A stretch of DNA of 64,000 nt, taken from contig CM049395.1 in assembly GCA_026929865.2 (NCBI GenBank), positions 34,451,501-34,515,500 of the forward strand. The letters run 5' to 3'. Shown here piece by piece: positions 1-12,627 of this stretch; the first letter of the stretch is position 1; each line of letters opens with the position of its first letter. The stretch is from Hyperoplus lanceolatus (Eukaryota > Chordata > Actinopteri > Uranoscopiformes > Ammodytidae). The position numbers and the translations under genes were made by a program. The notes beneath the pieces are model-generated. The model did no database searches, was not told where the DNA came from, and worked only from the letters and a program-made list of their open reading frames with translations.

Positions 1-3000
1 TTTGTATTTGTCGAATTTGGTTTTAAAAGAAATCTCACTTTTAAATGTTTTTTGAACACTAGAGCTGAGGGACATCTTTATTAATGCACAACCTGAGCCC
101 AGTATCTTCACATAGCACCCAGGTAGCACTGAAGACTTCTCCCCGGACATATACACACAATAAATAGTGATGCATTAGTCTGAGGTTAAAAACTATAGAA
201 GGATTTACTGTGACATTCACAGATAACACCAGGAAGCAGTTTTATTTCTTAATCTCCCTATAAACAAGGTGGCTCATGAGGGATGCTGCAAAACTGTTGA
301 ACAGTGAGGCAGTTTGTATGTGTTTGGTACTTGCGCTGCATATTATGTGTCAGACACTGACTGGATTTCAGGTTCTTTCCACCGTCTGCCTCCTGCAGAA
401 CAGTATTAGTGCACTTTGCTGCAAATACAATGATTACTGTCTATTCCTGGTCATACCTGTATTTAGGGAATTGTCTCACATAGGAGACAAATACAAATCC
501 TATGAGGAACATATACACGTTTGTTTAAAGGCCTTAAAGTTTATGTTGACTTATCACACTTACAAATTCTCAGTTGTCACTACTTAAAGAAGTAATTTTG
601 GTCATAATTTGAAGATGAAATATTCCTTCAGAGAATATGATATTGATTAAACAATAACAGCCTTCATTAGCTTAAATATCACCCAAATTTAAGTTTGTTA
701 CGTTGGAACGCCCTTTAATTTTCTGGCTCAGGAGTCAGACTATGGTAAATTAAGTTGGATAATTTCACACGGATGAGGATGACAGAGATTGACAAAGTGT
801 AATTTAGGGTGTGGTGTGAAGAAACAGTTACAAACACAAACACACATGACAAACATTCTCAAAAATTATTTGAGTATTTGATGCTCTTAATTTGCCATAC
901 ATGATAGTAAACATACTATATTTGACTTTTTGACTGTCACTTTGGGCTGTAGAAAATTATAACAGGTACTTTTTTTCAAAACCATTTTCAATAATTTCAT
1001 TGACAGAATGTCAAATTGACAAAATATTTTGGAGATTAACCCATAATATTTTTTGGGGAAAACAACAAGAATTTAGGGATGTAGAGATATATAGCCTTAG
1101 ATGTCTTTGCAGATTATATCGGTAAGAGATGAATCAGACTTTAAGTGTTAAAGTCTCAGCCGTCAATAAGCTGTGACAGGGATCTTTGGGTCATAGTCTT
1201 GTAGTTTCTGAACTAAATCCACGTGAGCTTGATGAAGAAGAGGCACTGTTTGTTACATAACAGAACAAAACATACAAATGAATAATTTATTTAGATGTGA
1301 ATTTGACAGGACAAGGATGGGATTCAAACCCATAATAATCAGGTGCCTGTGGAAGCTGGTGCAGTTTGGTCAACCAAGGCCACGGTCACATTTATATGGC
1401 AGTTATAATCCAGTTTATCTTCATGAGTCATTCTGATCCTCACAGTCATCTCACCCGCAGAGAGGTAAACTATCTACATGCAGCCAGTGGAGATGTTGCT
1501 GCACTGCTGCTGTGCCGTAGGGCTACAGTGTGGATGGTCATTTATAATAGCGACATACATTCATTCCTACATACTTGTTATTTTTTTGGGGTGGGGCGGT
1601 GGTGGTGGGGGTGCTTTTGTTTTAATGTTACTGCTTCACATATGTGTTTGCCTAATATTCAAACTGTCCATTTGCCACTGCTTCTTCACTCATAACAAAG
1701 GAGGGAAATAATGATCAATCAAAGGAATCAAAAGGAAAACTGACGGTTACAATTAACAAACATGTAAAATATTTCTACAATTCAGGGTGTTGAGAAATAT
1801 CCATGTGAGTTTTGGCCAGCCTTGCTTTTATTCTGCATGATGCTTTGTTTTGAGAAAATTGCATCCTAACCCAAGGTATGTTTGTATTATTTTTCCAGAG
1901 TGAGCTCCTCTCCTTCTCTTTCATTCTCTCTCTCTCTTTCTCTCTCTCTCACTGTATCTTTGGAGCTTCTCACTTCTAACCTTAATTCTTTCTTTTTTTG
2001 GTAAACCTTCCAAGTTCTGGATTTTCTACATTCATAACATTTTGTAGACAGCAATATGAGATGTGATTGAAAATGGAATATGTGCAATGTTGATTAAAGA
2101 AAAAAATAATATATTCAATAAAAATTCAGAAAAACAGAAGCGTTTCAAGAAGTGCTTTTTTTCATCAGAGGTGAGCTTTGAGTCAAGTCTATAGGTTTAT
2201 AGCCGACCATGCCGTTATGTTTGTTCGAGCTAACTTCAGGAGGCAGCCCCACATGCTTTCACTTGTACATTTAAATGCATTCAGTTCAACTGTGCCACAC
2301 TGCAGTAATAGCAGTGTCACTTCGGAGTTGTACCCATAAATTAGGCGACAAATTAGTCTATTCACAGGAGTTTAATTTCCTCTCCCATAAAAGGTACAAC
2401 ACTGTTTAAGCTCCAGGCTATCAGGGGTATCAGCAGCCTTATTTGTGGTCTGGTTTCTATTAACTTTCACTCAGTACTGGTTTCTCAAATAAAAGTGTCC
2501 CAAATATTTCAGAATCGCAGAAAAAGCAGCACAATTGCAACAGATGTACGTTTATTGAATATTTTTCACTCAGAAATCCAATCCAATTAAAAATTATCAT
2601 GTTGTGCAATCCATTGCTTGGTGTCGCCATACAGAGAAGCTAATTTGCTAAAATTCAGCATATTTGCCAACCTGACTAAGTGTTTTCAATGCTGACCTGT
2701 TGGGACTTGTTTACGTACATCGCTTGTGTCTCTTAGACAGAATCAGCTTTGTCAGCAGCGGCTGTATATCTCAGTGACAGAATGTTTTCATCCCCAATGG
2801 CCTTTTACAGTAGTTGCTTTTGAAACTCGATGCCCGAGCCGTTCATGTTTGACACCGTTTAAATATTTTAAATGGGTCCGTTGTGGTGCAATTACTTGAC
2901 TCTTGGACAAAGAACACATCATCCATCAACCTGATGGACAAACTGCTGTGCCTTGCCTCATAAAAAAATTTTGTTCACCTTCAACAAAACCTCCACAGAA

Positions 3001-3586
3001 CAAGGAAAAGAAACAGACAGCTAATAAACAAAATGTTGCAATGCTCCACACACCTTTGAGAAACTAAAGGAGTTTTTTGTAAGTTTGTCGAGCATGACAG
3101 CGTCCCCTGAAAGGCCAATGTATGACTCGGGCCACAGTGAAGAAAATTAGACCATCCGTTGAAGATATATATAGGCTAGTAGCTCACCCTATACAGCTGT
3201 CTCCACTAAACAAGACAAGGCACACAAGGTCTATCCTACACAATCACAGAAGTGTGTGCACACAGACATGCCTAAAGCCAACCCAAACACTATAAGCACT
3301 AAATTTTAAAGCCACACACCCAGAGAGACTCCTTCAGATGACTGCTTCGTCATTGTGAGCCCACCTGAAAAAGCAGTGATGCAGACCAAATTCTCATTGG
3401 CTGTTTTGCACTTGTGATTTTACTTGTATAAACTATGAATGTGGACAAATAAGCCAGTCCTAGGTTGTTGGAAAACATTTAGTTACTTCTTGGATTTAGC
3501 TCCATTGAAAAAAGTATTTGGTTGTTTTTCCAATGTATTATGATATGATTCCTAAAGTTTGTAGCATCCTGAGGTAAGCATACAAT
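1..3586. other. Unassigned AT-rich DNA, no gene seen
   Basis: I see no exon series, transposon end or RNA gene here. Open frames are short (the longest about 100 codons, 276-587 and 1366-1695) and have no recognisable domain. The only clear structure is a short CT-rich tract near 1.93 kb. Confidence applies to the statement that nothing recognisable is present. Confidence 0.6.
1925..1950. repeat. CT-rich microsatellite
   Basis: A run of CT dinucleotides interrupted once by TTT. It reads as GA repeats on the other strand and creates a spurious Arg-Glu repeat frame there. Confidence 0.8.
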
Positions 3587-3589
3587 TAA

Positions 3590-4613
3590 GGGTGTATTCA
3601 CACATGCCATGTTTAGTTCGGTTGAAACGAACTCAGGTGCACTTCCACCTTCGGTGCGCATCTTTCAGGCAGATGTGAATACAGCAATCGCACTCGGGGG
3701 CGGCCCCAACTCGCGCTCCGAGACCCAGCTGAAGAGGTAGTCTCGGTGCGTTTCCAAACGCACTCTGCTGCAGTTCGTTTGTGGTGTGAATTTGTCCGTA
3801 CTCGATACGACCCAAATGCAGGAAGCGCTGTGCCTTTTATTTTTTGATAAATTGCTATCAGCTTCACATTATGGGAAAGTGTTGTTGTCGCCATTGTAAG
3901 GACGATAAGTTGTTGTTTGACCGGGAGCCCAGAACAATAGTACATACATTTGATCGAGAGGACGCGTAAAAATGCTGAATGTGTTCAGCGATCAGATGAA
4001 GGAGAGGAGAGCATCACCCGCCCAGTGCCAACAGGTTCACGCTGCGCAAGAAGTGTGTGTTTTTATTTTGCTTCCCATGTACGGGACCGTCAATACTATC
4101 CCCGTGTCAGTTTGGAGCTGAACTGCGCCGAACTGACACCCAGCTGATACACAGTTTAATCAGCTGAGTGTCGGCATGAGCCTATTCTTCTCGCGAGCCG
4201 CACGTCCAGCAGCAAAAATACAGTAAAAATTATGTTTCACATTGTAGACTACAAGCCACATAACGTGGCATTGTCATAGGGCTTCATATTATAACCATAT
4301 GAAACAACAATAATTAGATTTTTTTCTTCTTTATGTATAGGCTAGATGTAGGCCGTTTTATTATTTTTAATCCCATATTATATCCATGATATATTTCGCA
4401 TTTTAACTTCGTGCTTCCTGCTTCTCTCCACCCCAGAATGTCTGTCCAATGAATGAATGACCTCAGATCACGTGTGGTTTTGCTTCGTACTGCTGGTTCA
4501 CTTACAAAAGGGGCAATATGAAAGTGGACCACACCAAACAAACAAAATCTAAACTCTATTTGGTCTGGACCAAAGCAAGTGAACTAGCGGACTTTCCCTG
4601 TGTGAATACACCC
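3590..4613. mobile_element. Harbinger-type non-autonomous DNA transposon (TAA duplication)
   Basis: The ends are perfect 14-bp inverted repeats (GGGTGTATTCACAC at 3590 and its complement ending at 4613). They are flanked by a direct TAA at 3587-3589 and 4614-4616, a three-base T-A-rich duplication typical of PIF/Harbinger elements. Beyond the perfect part the ends share only the general GGTC/GGACC-rich character. No transposase can be read in the 1024 bp, so it would be moved in trans. The family assignment is inferred from end sequence and duplication length. Confidence 0.75.
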
Positions 4614-4616
4614 TAA

Positions 4617-5912
4617 ATCTCCCAGCATGCAACAGACTCATGAACGAGATAATCATCTTGCATTGTTAACAGTGTTAATGTCAATTACATTGTGCTCTAA
4701 AATGTTTCCACTGTTTTCATGATAACAATGAGTCATGAAGAGTAAATGCAGTTAAACCATGAGTAGTTTTGTGTCGTGTTGTGTGCACTGTTAGTAACAA
4801 AGCTGGCTATTTTAGATCTAAGAGTGTATAAGCCACAAATCCAGGTTTGTGGAAAAAAGGCTATTACTTTGATCCTCAAAATTCCATTTAATTAAAAGTT
4901 CAGATTTTGCATGGCAATGTAAACTACATGGAATTTGCTACATTGCTTTTAGTTTCATTGAGAAGAATGGAGTGCCTTGCCTCATATTTTAAAGTGCAGA
5001 CAAATTGTTGCAGTGTATTTGGGGCTAAGCAAAAAACAAAAGGTTTTGAGTGTAATATTACATATTACATAGTGATAGAAGAAGAACTTCTCAAAAGGCT
5101 GCCACCTTCTCAGCTTCACACTTGTCACAGCTCTTGTTGCTTGTGTCAGAGTCTGCTACTGTCTTCCAGGAAAAGACTCCATCACTCAGAGGTGTAAGAC
5201 AACACCTGACAGGGAACAATATCTTTACACATGGTGGGAGGGTTTGCTCTCATACTTCCATGCCAGTGAATTTGGCCTTCACCGTTTCCCTTCTGCATTG
5301 AAACCCAACGCCGCCATACTGTACGCAGCCGGCCCCTGAAACTCAATCGTCCAGATCCCAAAAGGTCCCGCCCACTTCTTTATAAACCACACTCACGTCG
5401 CAAGGTACGGATGGAAAAGTTGTCAGCAACAATTGTGCTTGATGCTGCCATAGACAAACTGTTCTTTTAAGTCCAGCAAATGTCAGTAGGGCATTCTGCC
5501 AGACAAATACAACATGACTCAGGCCAGTGACCTCCTCAGGGAAACATTTACCACTTTCTGCACTTAGATCCAGTGGCGCTGACCTTGGACATACTCCCCT
5601 GGCATACTCCTTTCACTCTCAATTTATTAAATTTGACAGTCAATGACATTGGAGAGTTGTGGTGTCAAGGATAGAGATAACATTTCACAGAATTGCTGTC
5701 GTATTAATCTATGTCTAAAATGATAGATTTACGTAGAAGTAGAATAACAGAGATTGAGAGCTTGAGATAGATAGATCAGATGGCAGACAGATGGATGGAT
5801 GGATAAACAGGCCAATAGATCGATATAAACATAGATAAGGTCACTAAATGCAAACATCCTGACAAACTTAAGAGTAAGATCAATTCTCAGGAAACGTGAG
5901 TGTAGAAGAGAG
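4617..5912. other. Unassigned DNA, no gene seen
   Basis: No convincing coding frame or repeat end. A frame of 96 codons at 4907-5197 has no recognisable domain. A degenerate GATA/GATG tract lies near 5.8 kb. Confidence 0.55.
5765..5836. repeat. Degenerate GATA/GATG microsatellite
   Basis: Short runs of GATA and GATG tetranucleotides broken by unrelated bases; an eroded simple repeat. Confidence 0.65.
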
Positions 5913-6372
5913 CTTAAAGTGGATCTATGATGCTTTTTGACTTTTATGACCTCTAAACGTTGTTATGATGATTTATAGTCATGCTTAACCATACTAAATT
6001 ATCAAATAATGACTTACATGCATTTCGACGTATTCCCTGCTGACCGTCTGGGGTGTCTGTGCAGAGCACTAGACACTATTCTAGCCAGTCGAGAAGTCAC
6101 GTGTTGAAAGCAGCTTGACGCTTTGTAACTTCGTGATGTCGCATGTAACTTTGTGAAGTCACCACGCGGATGTTTCCATGTCCATGCTCGCGCTTCCCGC
6201 CACTGAAAGTGTTCCGGAAGGAAGGTAACCAATCACAACGGAGTGGGGTTTGCAGGAGGGGGGGGGAGGCGAGCGGAGATTGCCGAAGCACAGGCGGAGT
6301 GAGCGGAGATGCCCGAAGCACACACACTCAAGTGTTGACAGGACGTGCTGGATCGCCAAAATAAGGAGAGGC

Positions 6373-7632
6373 ACCTATTTGCAGACCCATGGGGAAAGTG
6401 GAGCTCCACCGGAAGCCACGCCCCAAACTCATTTCATTGGTCAGAATTGTAACCTACTCTGAATTTGTTGTCTTCTTCTTGTTTTACTGCCGGAGTTCAC
6501 CTAGCGGTGAATAATAATACACAGTTTCCACCGGTTATGGTGCTAGTACACAGTAAAATACGTCAGTTTTTTAAGGGTCCCACGTGGCCAGGGCGGTGGT
6601 AAAATGTAGATGTTGAGGTAGAAGATGAATGAAGCAACGAAGCTTTGGGTACATCTTCCGAAATCCGTCTCTTTAATTCACAATTATCACAAGTAGGTCA
6701 ATCACATACAAATATCAACTCTTATAAATGAAACACAAAAAGTTGAACTTTTATCTTAGGAGTCCTGGAAACAAATGCTTGTCTTTTCCTCTTAAACGAA
6801 GCTGTAAATAGCCTTTACGTAGTGTCAGTTGGAGCCTTGTTGCAGCAGTGCAGGCTAATGCTAACTGTGTTCGGATTAATAAACCTATTGTATTGTAGCC
6901 TATCTCATTCTGCGGCTGCACGCGATCGTTACTGTTCACTTGCGTGATCACAAAGTCACAGACGAGCCTCGTTAAATAGCCTAATATGAACATAGGCTAT
7001 TTATGTCTGGTTGAAATGTAATTCTGCGGCTGCACACAATTGTTACGTTCATTTGCGTGATCACAAAGTCACAGACGAGCATCGATCGTTCAATAGCCTA
7101 ATATGAATATAGAAATTATATAATAATTAAAACTGTGATCACTAGAGGACAAGGGATCTGGTAATAAATCAATCAGGATCTAGAATGGAAACTGTCACCT
7201 TATGTGTCAGACGTTAATTCCTTTCAACCCGCTTTTTAAAATGAGCTGTTTATTTTAATGTGGTGGCACTTTTTGTGTTTTATTTATAAGAGTTTATATT
7301 TGTATGTGATTGACCTACTTGTGATAATTATGAATTAAAGAGACGGATTGTAGAAGATGTACACAAAGCTTTGTTGCGTCATTCATTTTCTACCTTAACA
7401 TTTTACCACCGTCCTGGCCACGTGGGACCCTTAACAAACTGACGTATTTTACTGTGTACTAGCACCATAACTGGTGGAAACTGTGTATTATTATTCACTG
7501 CTAGGTGAACTCCGGCAGTAAAACAAAAAGAAGACAACAAATTCAGAGTAGGTTACAATTCTGACCAATGAAATGAGTTTGGGGCGTGGCTTCCGGTGGA
7601 GCTCCACTTTCCCCATGGGTCTGCAAATAGGT
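6373..7632. repeat. Large inverted repeat (arms about 370 bp), core of copy 1
   Basis: The left arm at 6373-6743 is complementary to the right arm at 7268-7632, beginning with ACCTATTTGCAG on both sides. The arms are highly similar, with small indels. The approximately 520-bp spacer is not palindromic. A long foldback of this kind could form a cruciform in DNA or a long hairpin if transcribed. Confidence 0.85.
6908..7112. repeat. Two-copy tandem repeat of about 114 bp inside the spacer
   Basis: The segment starting TTCTGCGGCTGCAC at 6908 recurs at 7022 and runs through a shared GCGTGATCACAAAGTCACAG block to AGCCTAATATGAA. The units differ by scattered substitutions. The same tandem pair is present in inverted orientation in copy 2 near 13.7-13.9 kb. 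Confidence 0.8.
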
Positions 7633-7767
7633 ACTCTTGAAAATAAGAGAAAGAGCTTCCCGAAAATCTACATAGTTTTTTGTGATGTGATTCGTGTCAG
7701 GTTGCTCTATAGCAGTGTAAAACAAGAAATTAAGACCAGAAAAGTAGTATAATAGGTCCTCTTTAAG

Positions 7768-8318
7768 AAAGAGGCAGCAGGCCAAATTTAAAAAATCCAA
7801 ATAACAGAACCATCAACAATCTCCAATGGATTTATCTAGCTGCTGCTTTAAAATTGGAAGCTTCCCACCAGTGTGAAAATAAACAATCAGTAAATAGTTT
7901 TGTTCCTATTGTTTAAATTTAGTATGTTTTCACTAATTTGACCAGTGACATCTCCTGATAACAAAACATCTTATTGGTCCAACACATACTTTGGCAGGCG
8001 TAAGTCCGTTGAGATCAAAGTCTAACCGGATATTTTTTTCATTTGCACGGATGTTCGGCAGTGGTATGAATATGTTAAAAGGAACCCACTGAATTTATTC
8101 AGAGCACAATGTAAATGACATTCCATGAAATAATTGAAGACGAAAGTCTATGCTGGTTGTGAAAGGGCTTTTCAAACAGCTAAGTTTCTAATCTTTCTGC
8201 ACACTTCGCTTTCTTATAAACAGTGAGTAAATTGCACTTTCTTTTGGTTTACTTATTCACACGTTAATGGTGTTTGAATGTTTATGCTTTCTTGTTTTCA
8301 AGAAAGAACATTTTGGGC
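7768..8318. other. Unassigned DNA
   Basis: No gene, repeat end or regulatory element recognised between the composite transposon and the candidate exon. Confidence 0.5.
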
Positions 8319-8697
8319 TTAAATATTTTCCAAATACTCCTGCTCGGTTTTCAAAATGTCATTTCTAAGATACACAGAACTGCCCTTTACCCTGAATAGA
8401 GCCTCTGACAGATCTTCATCCATCTCTGACACTTCAATGTCTGAGAATGGATGGAGGTCAAGGGTTGAATTGTCCCAAAACAGGCCCAGGTCTGATGTGG
8501 CATCCATGCTCAGCAAGCCTGGCATCTTGGTGTCGGGGACTCTCACGATGCGTAAGTTTATCTCCACTGCCAATTGTCGCTGCTGGCTCAAAGGTAAGAT
8601 GTTTGTCCCGTCTATTTCTGTTTGGTGACCAAAACCAAAAAGGTTTTTCAGGTTTGGCCTCAGGTGACTGAGTGAGCGTCTTCCCCCATCACTCATC
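8319..8697 (-). CDS. Candidate coding exon, product not recognised
   Basis: A minus-strand frame of about 125 codons reads like real protein: mixed hydrophobic and polar residues and an acidic stretch (SDIEVSEMDEDLSEAL), with little low-complexity sequence. An acceptor-like ACCCAG precedes it at about 8698, and a donor-like GTAAAG lies near 8387, after the codons for SEALFR. If that donor is used, the last 20 or so codons before the stop are intron. No start codon or neighbouring exon was found, so it could be one exon of a host gene with long introns, a retrocopy fragment, or chance. The end of a hAT-like repeat touches its upstream side. I do not recognise the family. A plus-strand reading of the same DNA also has a donor-like GTAAGA at about 8595, which leaves the strand formally open. 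Confidence 0.35.
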
Positions 8698-10001
8698 CTG
8701 GGTATCCCCAGAGATCTCAAAGTTACATTTGAAAATGTTAAAGTTTTTTTAATGCAACTTAAAATGAAATGTAATACTGGTAAAAGTATGAGGGATATAG
8801 TAGAAATTCTGATGCACTTTAAGGTACTTTAAAAAAGAACATGTATTGTAAACTCACATTAATAGGGGAGAACAGGGTAATTTGTCACACGTGTTGGTTG
8901 TCATAATCGTTATATCTCGGAACCAGAAAGCGCTGTCTGTGATATTTTGATATGTAAATATCCAGAATTGGGATCAGAGGTCATCTACATAGTCTTCCTT
9001 GGAGTTAGACTGCTGAATTTGAGGTGAGACGACTGTTTGTGTTTTTCATGTCAAATTGAAAATATTTAGCTCCTCAGTATTTTTCTACTAGGCTTTTACA
9101 CAATGGGTTTATAACAAAACACTTGTTACCCTAAAAAAGTGTGAAGGGTAAGCTATAGTTTAGATTGTGGTTAGCAAGCTGATTAGTTGTCAGATGGTTG
9201 TTGGCCTTGATGCTAGCAAGAAATTCAAGTTGGGGTTGGTCGTCAAATTTTTTGGGGGGTTGGTTGTCACATGTTATCTCAAGGCTGCAGCCAGAAAAGG
9301 AACCCAATAACGAAATAAATTGTCAAGCTGTAACCTCACTGACACCCCAGAGAAGGAAAGAATAGAGCAGGAAAAGGCAGCTAGCAAGCAAAAGAAAAAA
9401 GGGCAACAAAATCAAAACAACCCAGTGCATCCCAAACTAGACCAGCTGCCAAGGCTACAGTAAGTTCTGTAGGCCTATTTGGCAACTTGACAATGCAATT
9501 AAACTTTCAAATTTAGTTCTTCTTTATTTCCTTCTTTTTAAGATTATTCCCATTAAGATTACATTGTGACAAACAACCCCAAAGTGTTTGACAACCGACC
9601 CCTTGATGGGGTTGGTTGTCACAATGTGTAAGGGTGTCTTTGATGATTAATTTCTTCTTTATTACAATAAGATAGAAAAAGTGAGGGGTACACATTTCAA
9701 GCCAACACCTTAAGCTTCAATTTAATGTAGGAATGACTATTGAAAGATGTTTAGGTGATAAGCAATTCTCACTAGAATAAAAAGTGTGCCTACTTACCCC
9801 GTTCTCCCCTATACTCACATTGATATACTGTAACAACAAGGTATTTTTTTTATTGTTGCAGTGGCTCAAAGTATTTTAAAGAGCAATAAAAAAAATATAA
9901 GGCCATTGTAAAGTTCAGTACTCTGCAGTGAAATTCAATAATTTTAAGGCCTTATTTTGAGAATATTAAATTCAATGTTTTTAAGACCCGGCGGGTACCC
10001 C
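8698..10001. mobile_element. hAT-like non-autonomous element, degenerate ends
   Basis: The right end (9985-10001) reads inward as GGGTACCCGCCGGGTCTTAAA, and the left end at 8700 begins GGGTATCC with a similar ATCTCAAA. Ends of the type GGGT..C...GGGTCTTAAA and the internal AAGGCC...TTGAGAA...TTAAATT motif are common in fish hAT-type repeats, from memory. An 8-bp duplication is not evident. It holds a second, independent element at 8862-9812. Confidence 0.45.
8862..9812. mobile_element. Non-autonomous TIR element with 9-10 bp target duplication
   Basis: The ends are inverted repeats of nearly 30 bp (ATAGGGGAGAAC at 8862, then GGGTAA and CACAC, mirrored at 9812). The direct repeat ACTCACATT lies outside at 8852-8860 and 9813-9821. 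A 9-10 bp duplication fits Mutator-like elements better than hAT (8 bp) or Tc1 (TA); this is inference. The interior repeats a TTGTCAC motif in both orientations (for example near 8885, 9265 and 9613). No transposase frame. Confidence 0.65.
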
Positions 10002-11346
10002 AAAGCCTGACAACGTTTTCTATATGCAGCTTCCTTAGATGGTGATGCATGATAGCCCAAAGTAGTCGAACAGCTGGGGTCACCCCTGCACATCTCGCAG
10101 TACTCTGACACGTTCGTGAATAGCAGCTCTATTCATTCTGTTGCTGATTATGTGATTTAGTCACAGCTGCCGCTGCCAGAGTGGCTTGCTCACAAATTGA
10201 TGCCGCTTGGAAAGAGAGAAGAAAGAAATGAGGCAGTGATCTCATCATCTGACATCTGAATTAGACTCGAGGTCTCGCCTCGCTTGTCTGTTGGAGATCA
10301 ATTGAAGTGTATTCCCCAAACTCCATAGGATGCTGGGAGCAGAGGAGCGGGTAGTAACTTTGAGGGGAAGATGGTTTGAGTGTAGAAAAGCACTTGGGTA
10401 AAGTGCATGAAGGGAAACTTCTGTTTGTTGTCATGGTAACAAGCAGTGTGGTCTGTAGCAAAAAAACATCCCTGGCTTGATCCAGCGGCTCCTCACAGGC
10501 AGCACAGCTCCCTCCTCGATTTTGAACGTGGGAACACTGGTTGTTCTGCAAATGTTTAATGATGCGTGATGCTCTGAATCATACGAAATATACAGATCAT
10601 CAGAGCAGAAGAGAAATGTGGAGAGTTCCATGTGTAAGAACTGTGCTGTAGTAAAGTACTATCAGGGTGGATTGTAGGATTTCATACTGTAAATGGGAGG
10701 TGAATCACTGAATTGTTTTGGGGAGTGTGAGGATTGGAAGATGTGTCTTTTTATGATGTGTGGGATTCCGATGCAACCATGCATAAAGGTGAGGGAGGAA
10801 AATTGTCAACAACAATGACACTTACTGTAAGGGTGATACCGAACAATGTCAGTGGCAGATTTAAAGCGCCATCATGTGTAAAAATTGTGCTGACGGTCTG
10901 AGGGATACAACCACATAAATATGATAAACAGTGTTGGGTGGTACCTAAATATTCAGGGACCTCGGTGAATAAAATCAATTTGATACTCCTAGAAATACAT
11001 TCTTCAGATATTTTAAACAATGCATTTGAAAACTTTGGCAGTTTGGCACTACATGAAAATATCAGAGGCATTTACATTGTACAGTGTTATCTGTTAAAAT
11101 GTGCAACTTTGAAGTTATTCAAGTACAATTGTTGAGTAGTTGCTTGGGTTATGTTAGTGATAACAAGATTGTGAGGCAGTCAGTAACTTGCTTACATTAA
11201 TTATTTTAGAGTATCTCATTTTGCGGTTTTAATGGAGAGACATGGCTAGCATATCACTAATAAAACTTCCCATCTGTCACTTAATTATGTAACTTTAAAA
11301 ATATGTTTTGCTGCAGGACATTTTCTGTCAGCGTCCTGTTTGTATG
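10002..11346. other. Unassigned DNA
   Basis: No gene or repeat end recognised. Frames are short (under 110 codons) and have no domains. Confidence 0.5.
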
Positions 11347-12140
11347 CAGTGTTTCCCCTACCATTATACAGGCGGGCCCGCCAGGCCAACAGCAGCCTGA
11401 CTTAAAAAAAAAAAAAATCTTTTTAAATCAATCTTTCATTGATTCCGTAATAATCATTTGCGCGCGTCTGCGCGGCACTGTCGGTCTACCCCTCGTGTAC
11501 GCCTGTCTCGCGGCGCGATGTGCGTGTGCATTCGGTGCACACTTGTTAAACACGGATGCCAATGAGCACAGAAGCATGACTAGCAAGCAAACGCTGAACT
11601 AGAGGCGAAAATAAAACCAGCGTCTGCTCTGTGGAAATATTAAGGACTCAGTAACAGGGACGTTGAACAGGAAAAAGTGCTGAGCAAAACTTAGAAAGTT
11701 AAAATCGCTACGTCGCCGTGGCAACACAACCAATCTGTATCAACAGCTGAGACAGCGCTGAAAAAAACAGCATGCACACGTTTCAGTAAGTTTACTGAAG
11801 CATTCATTTATTTTCAAGGGACATATTAATGTATTTATTGTTTTAACTGTTAAGTTATCTTGAAAACAACAGGCTATAGTAGGCCTACAAGCTTTACGTT
11901 TTTGTATTTTCAATGCTACTTTATTTTTATGTTTTAAATTGAGAAATAGGCTAGATGAAATATAATGGGAATAGGGAATTTGCCTTATGTGGCACACATG
12001 TTGATAGGCTAATCATGATGTGTAGCCTATGTTAATTAATTTATTTTCAACAAGGCTATTTGCCGAAAAAATAAATAAATAAATCAGTAGGCTAGCTTCA
12101 AGGTTAGGTGATTCAGATTATTCCAGAAATGAGTACTAGA
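11347..12140. mobile_element. hAT-like element, one end only
   Basis: CAGTGTTTCCCCTACCATTA at 11347 matches the style of hAT terminal repeats beginning CAGTGTTTCCC. It is followed by a GC-rich stretch (about 11450-11540) and then an AT-rich interior. I could not find the opposite end; it may have been lost, or the palindromic copy 2 may have inserted near it. The right boundary is arbitrary. Confidence 0.4.
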
Positions 12141-12627
12141 CAGGACCTGTCTATATTAGATCTTAGGGTTTATTGTTTTTTATTGAAATCCACGTGTTTT
12201 TCTTCTTGTTTTACACTGCTATAGAGCAACCTGACACGAATCACATCACAAAAAACTATGTAGATTTTCGGGAAGCTCTTTCTCTTATTTTCAAGAGTAC
12301 CTATTTGCAGACCCATGGGGAAAGTGGAGCTCCACCGGAAGCCACGCCCCGAACTCATTTCATTGGTCAGAATTGTAACCTACTCTGAATTTGTTGTCTT
12401 CTTTTTGTTTTACTGCCGGAGTTCACCTAGCAGTGAATAATAATACACAGTTTCCACCGGTTATGGTGCTAGTACACAGTAAAATACGTCAGTTTGTTAA
12501 GGGTCCCACGTGGCCAGGATGGTGGTAAAATGTTAAGGTAGAAGATGAATGAAGCAACGAAGCTTTGTGTACATCTTCTAAAATCTGTCTCTTTAATTCA
12601 CAATTATCACAAGTAGGTCAATCACAT

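Larger units (their letters stand above)
5913..7767. mobile_element. Composite DNA-transposon block with palindromic core, copy 1
   Basis: The outer edges start with TTAAAG on both sides (5914 and, inverted, 7766) and stay similar for about 20 bp (roughly 16 of 20 matching), as in many fish TTAAAG-ended non-autonomous elements. Inside lies a palindromic core (6373-7632). The right flank of the core (7633-7767) is shared with the left flank of copy 2 (12141-12298), but the left flank (5913-6366) is not. The block may therefore be two elements, one inserted next to or into the other. No clean target duplication is visible. No transposase frame is present. Confidence 0.6.

Noticed and set aside
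6751-6993. 80-codon frame identical at 6751-6993 (minus) and 13818-14060 (plus)
   Set aside because: It looks conserved only because the two transposon spacers are nearly identical. It has no domain and spans part of a tandem repeat.
8356-8628. Plus-strand frame opposite the candidate exon
   Set aside because: The minus-strand reading has more protein-like composition. The plus frame is taken as its shadow, though a GTAAGA donor-like site exists on plus.
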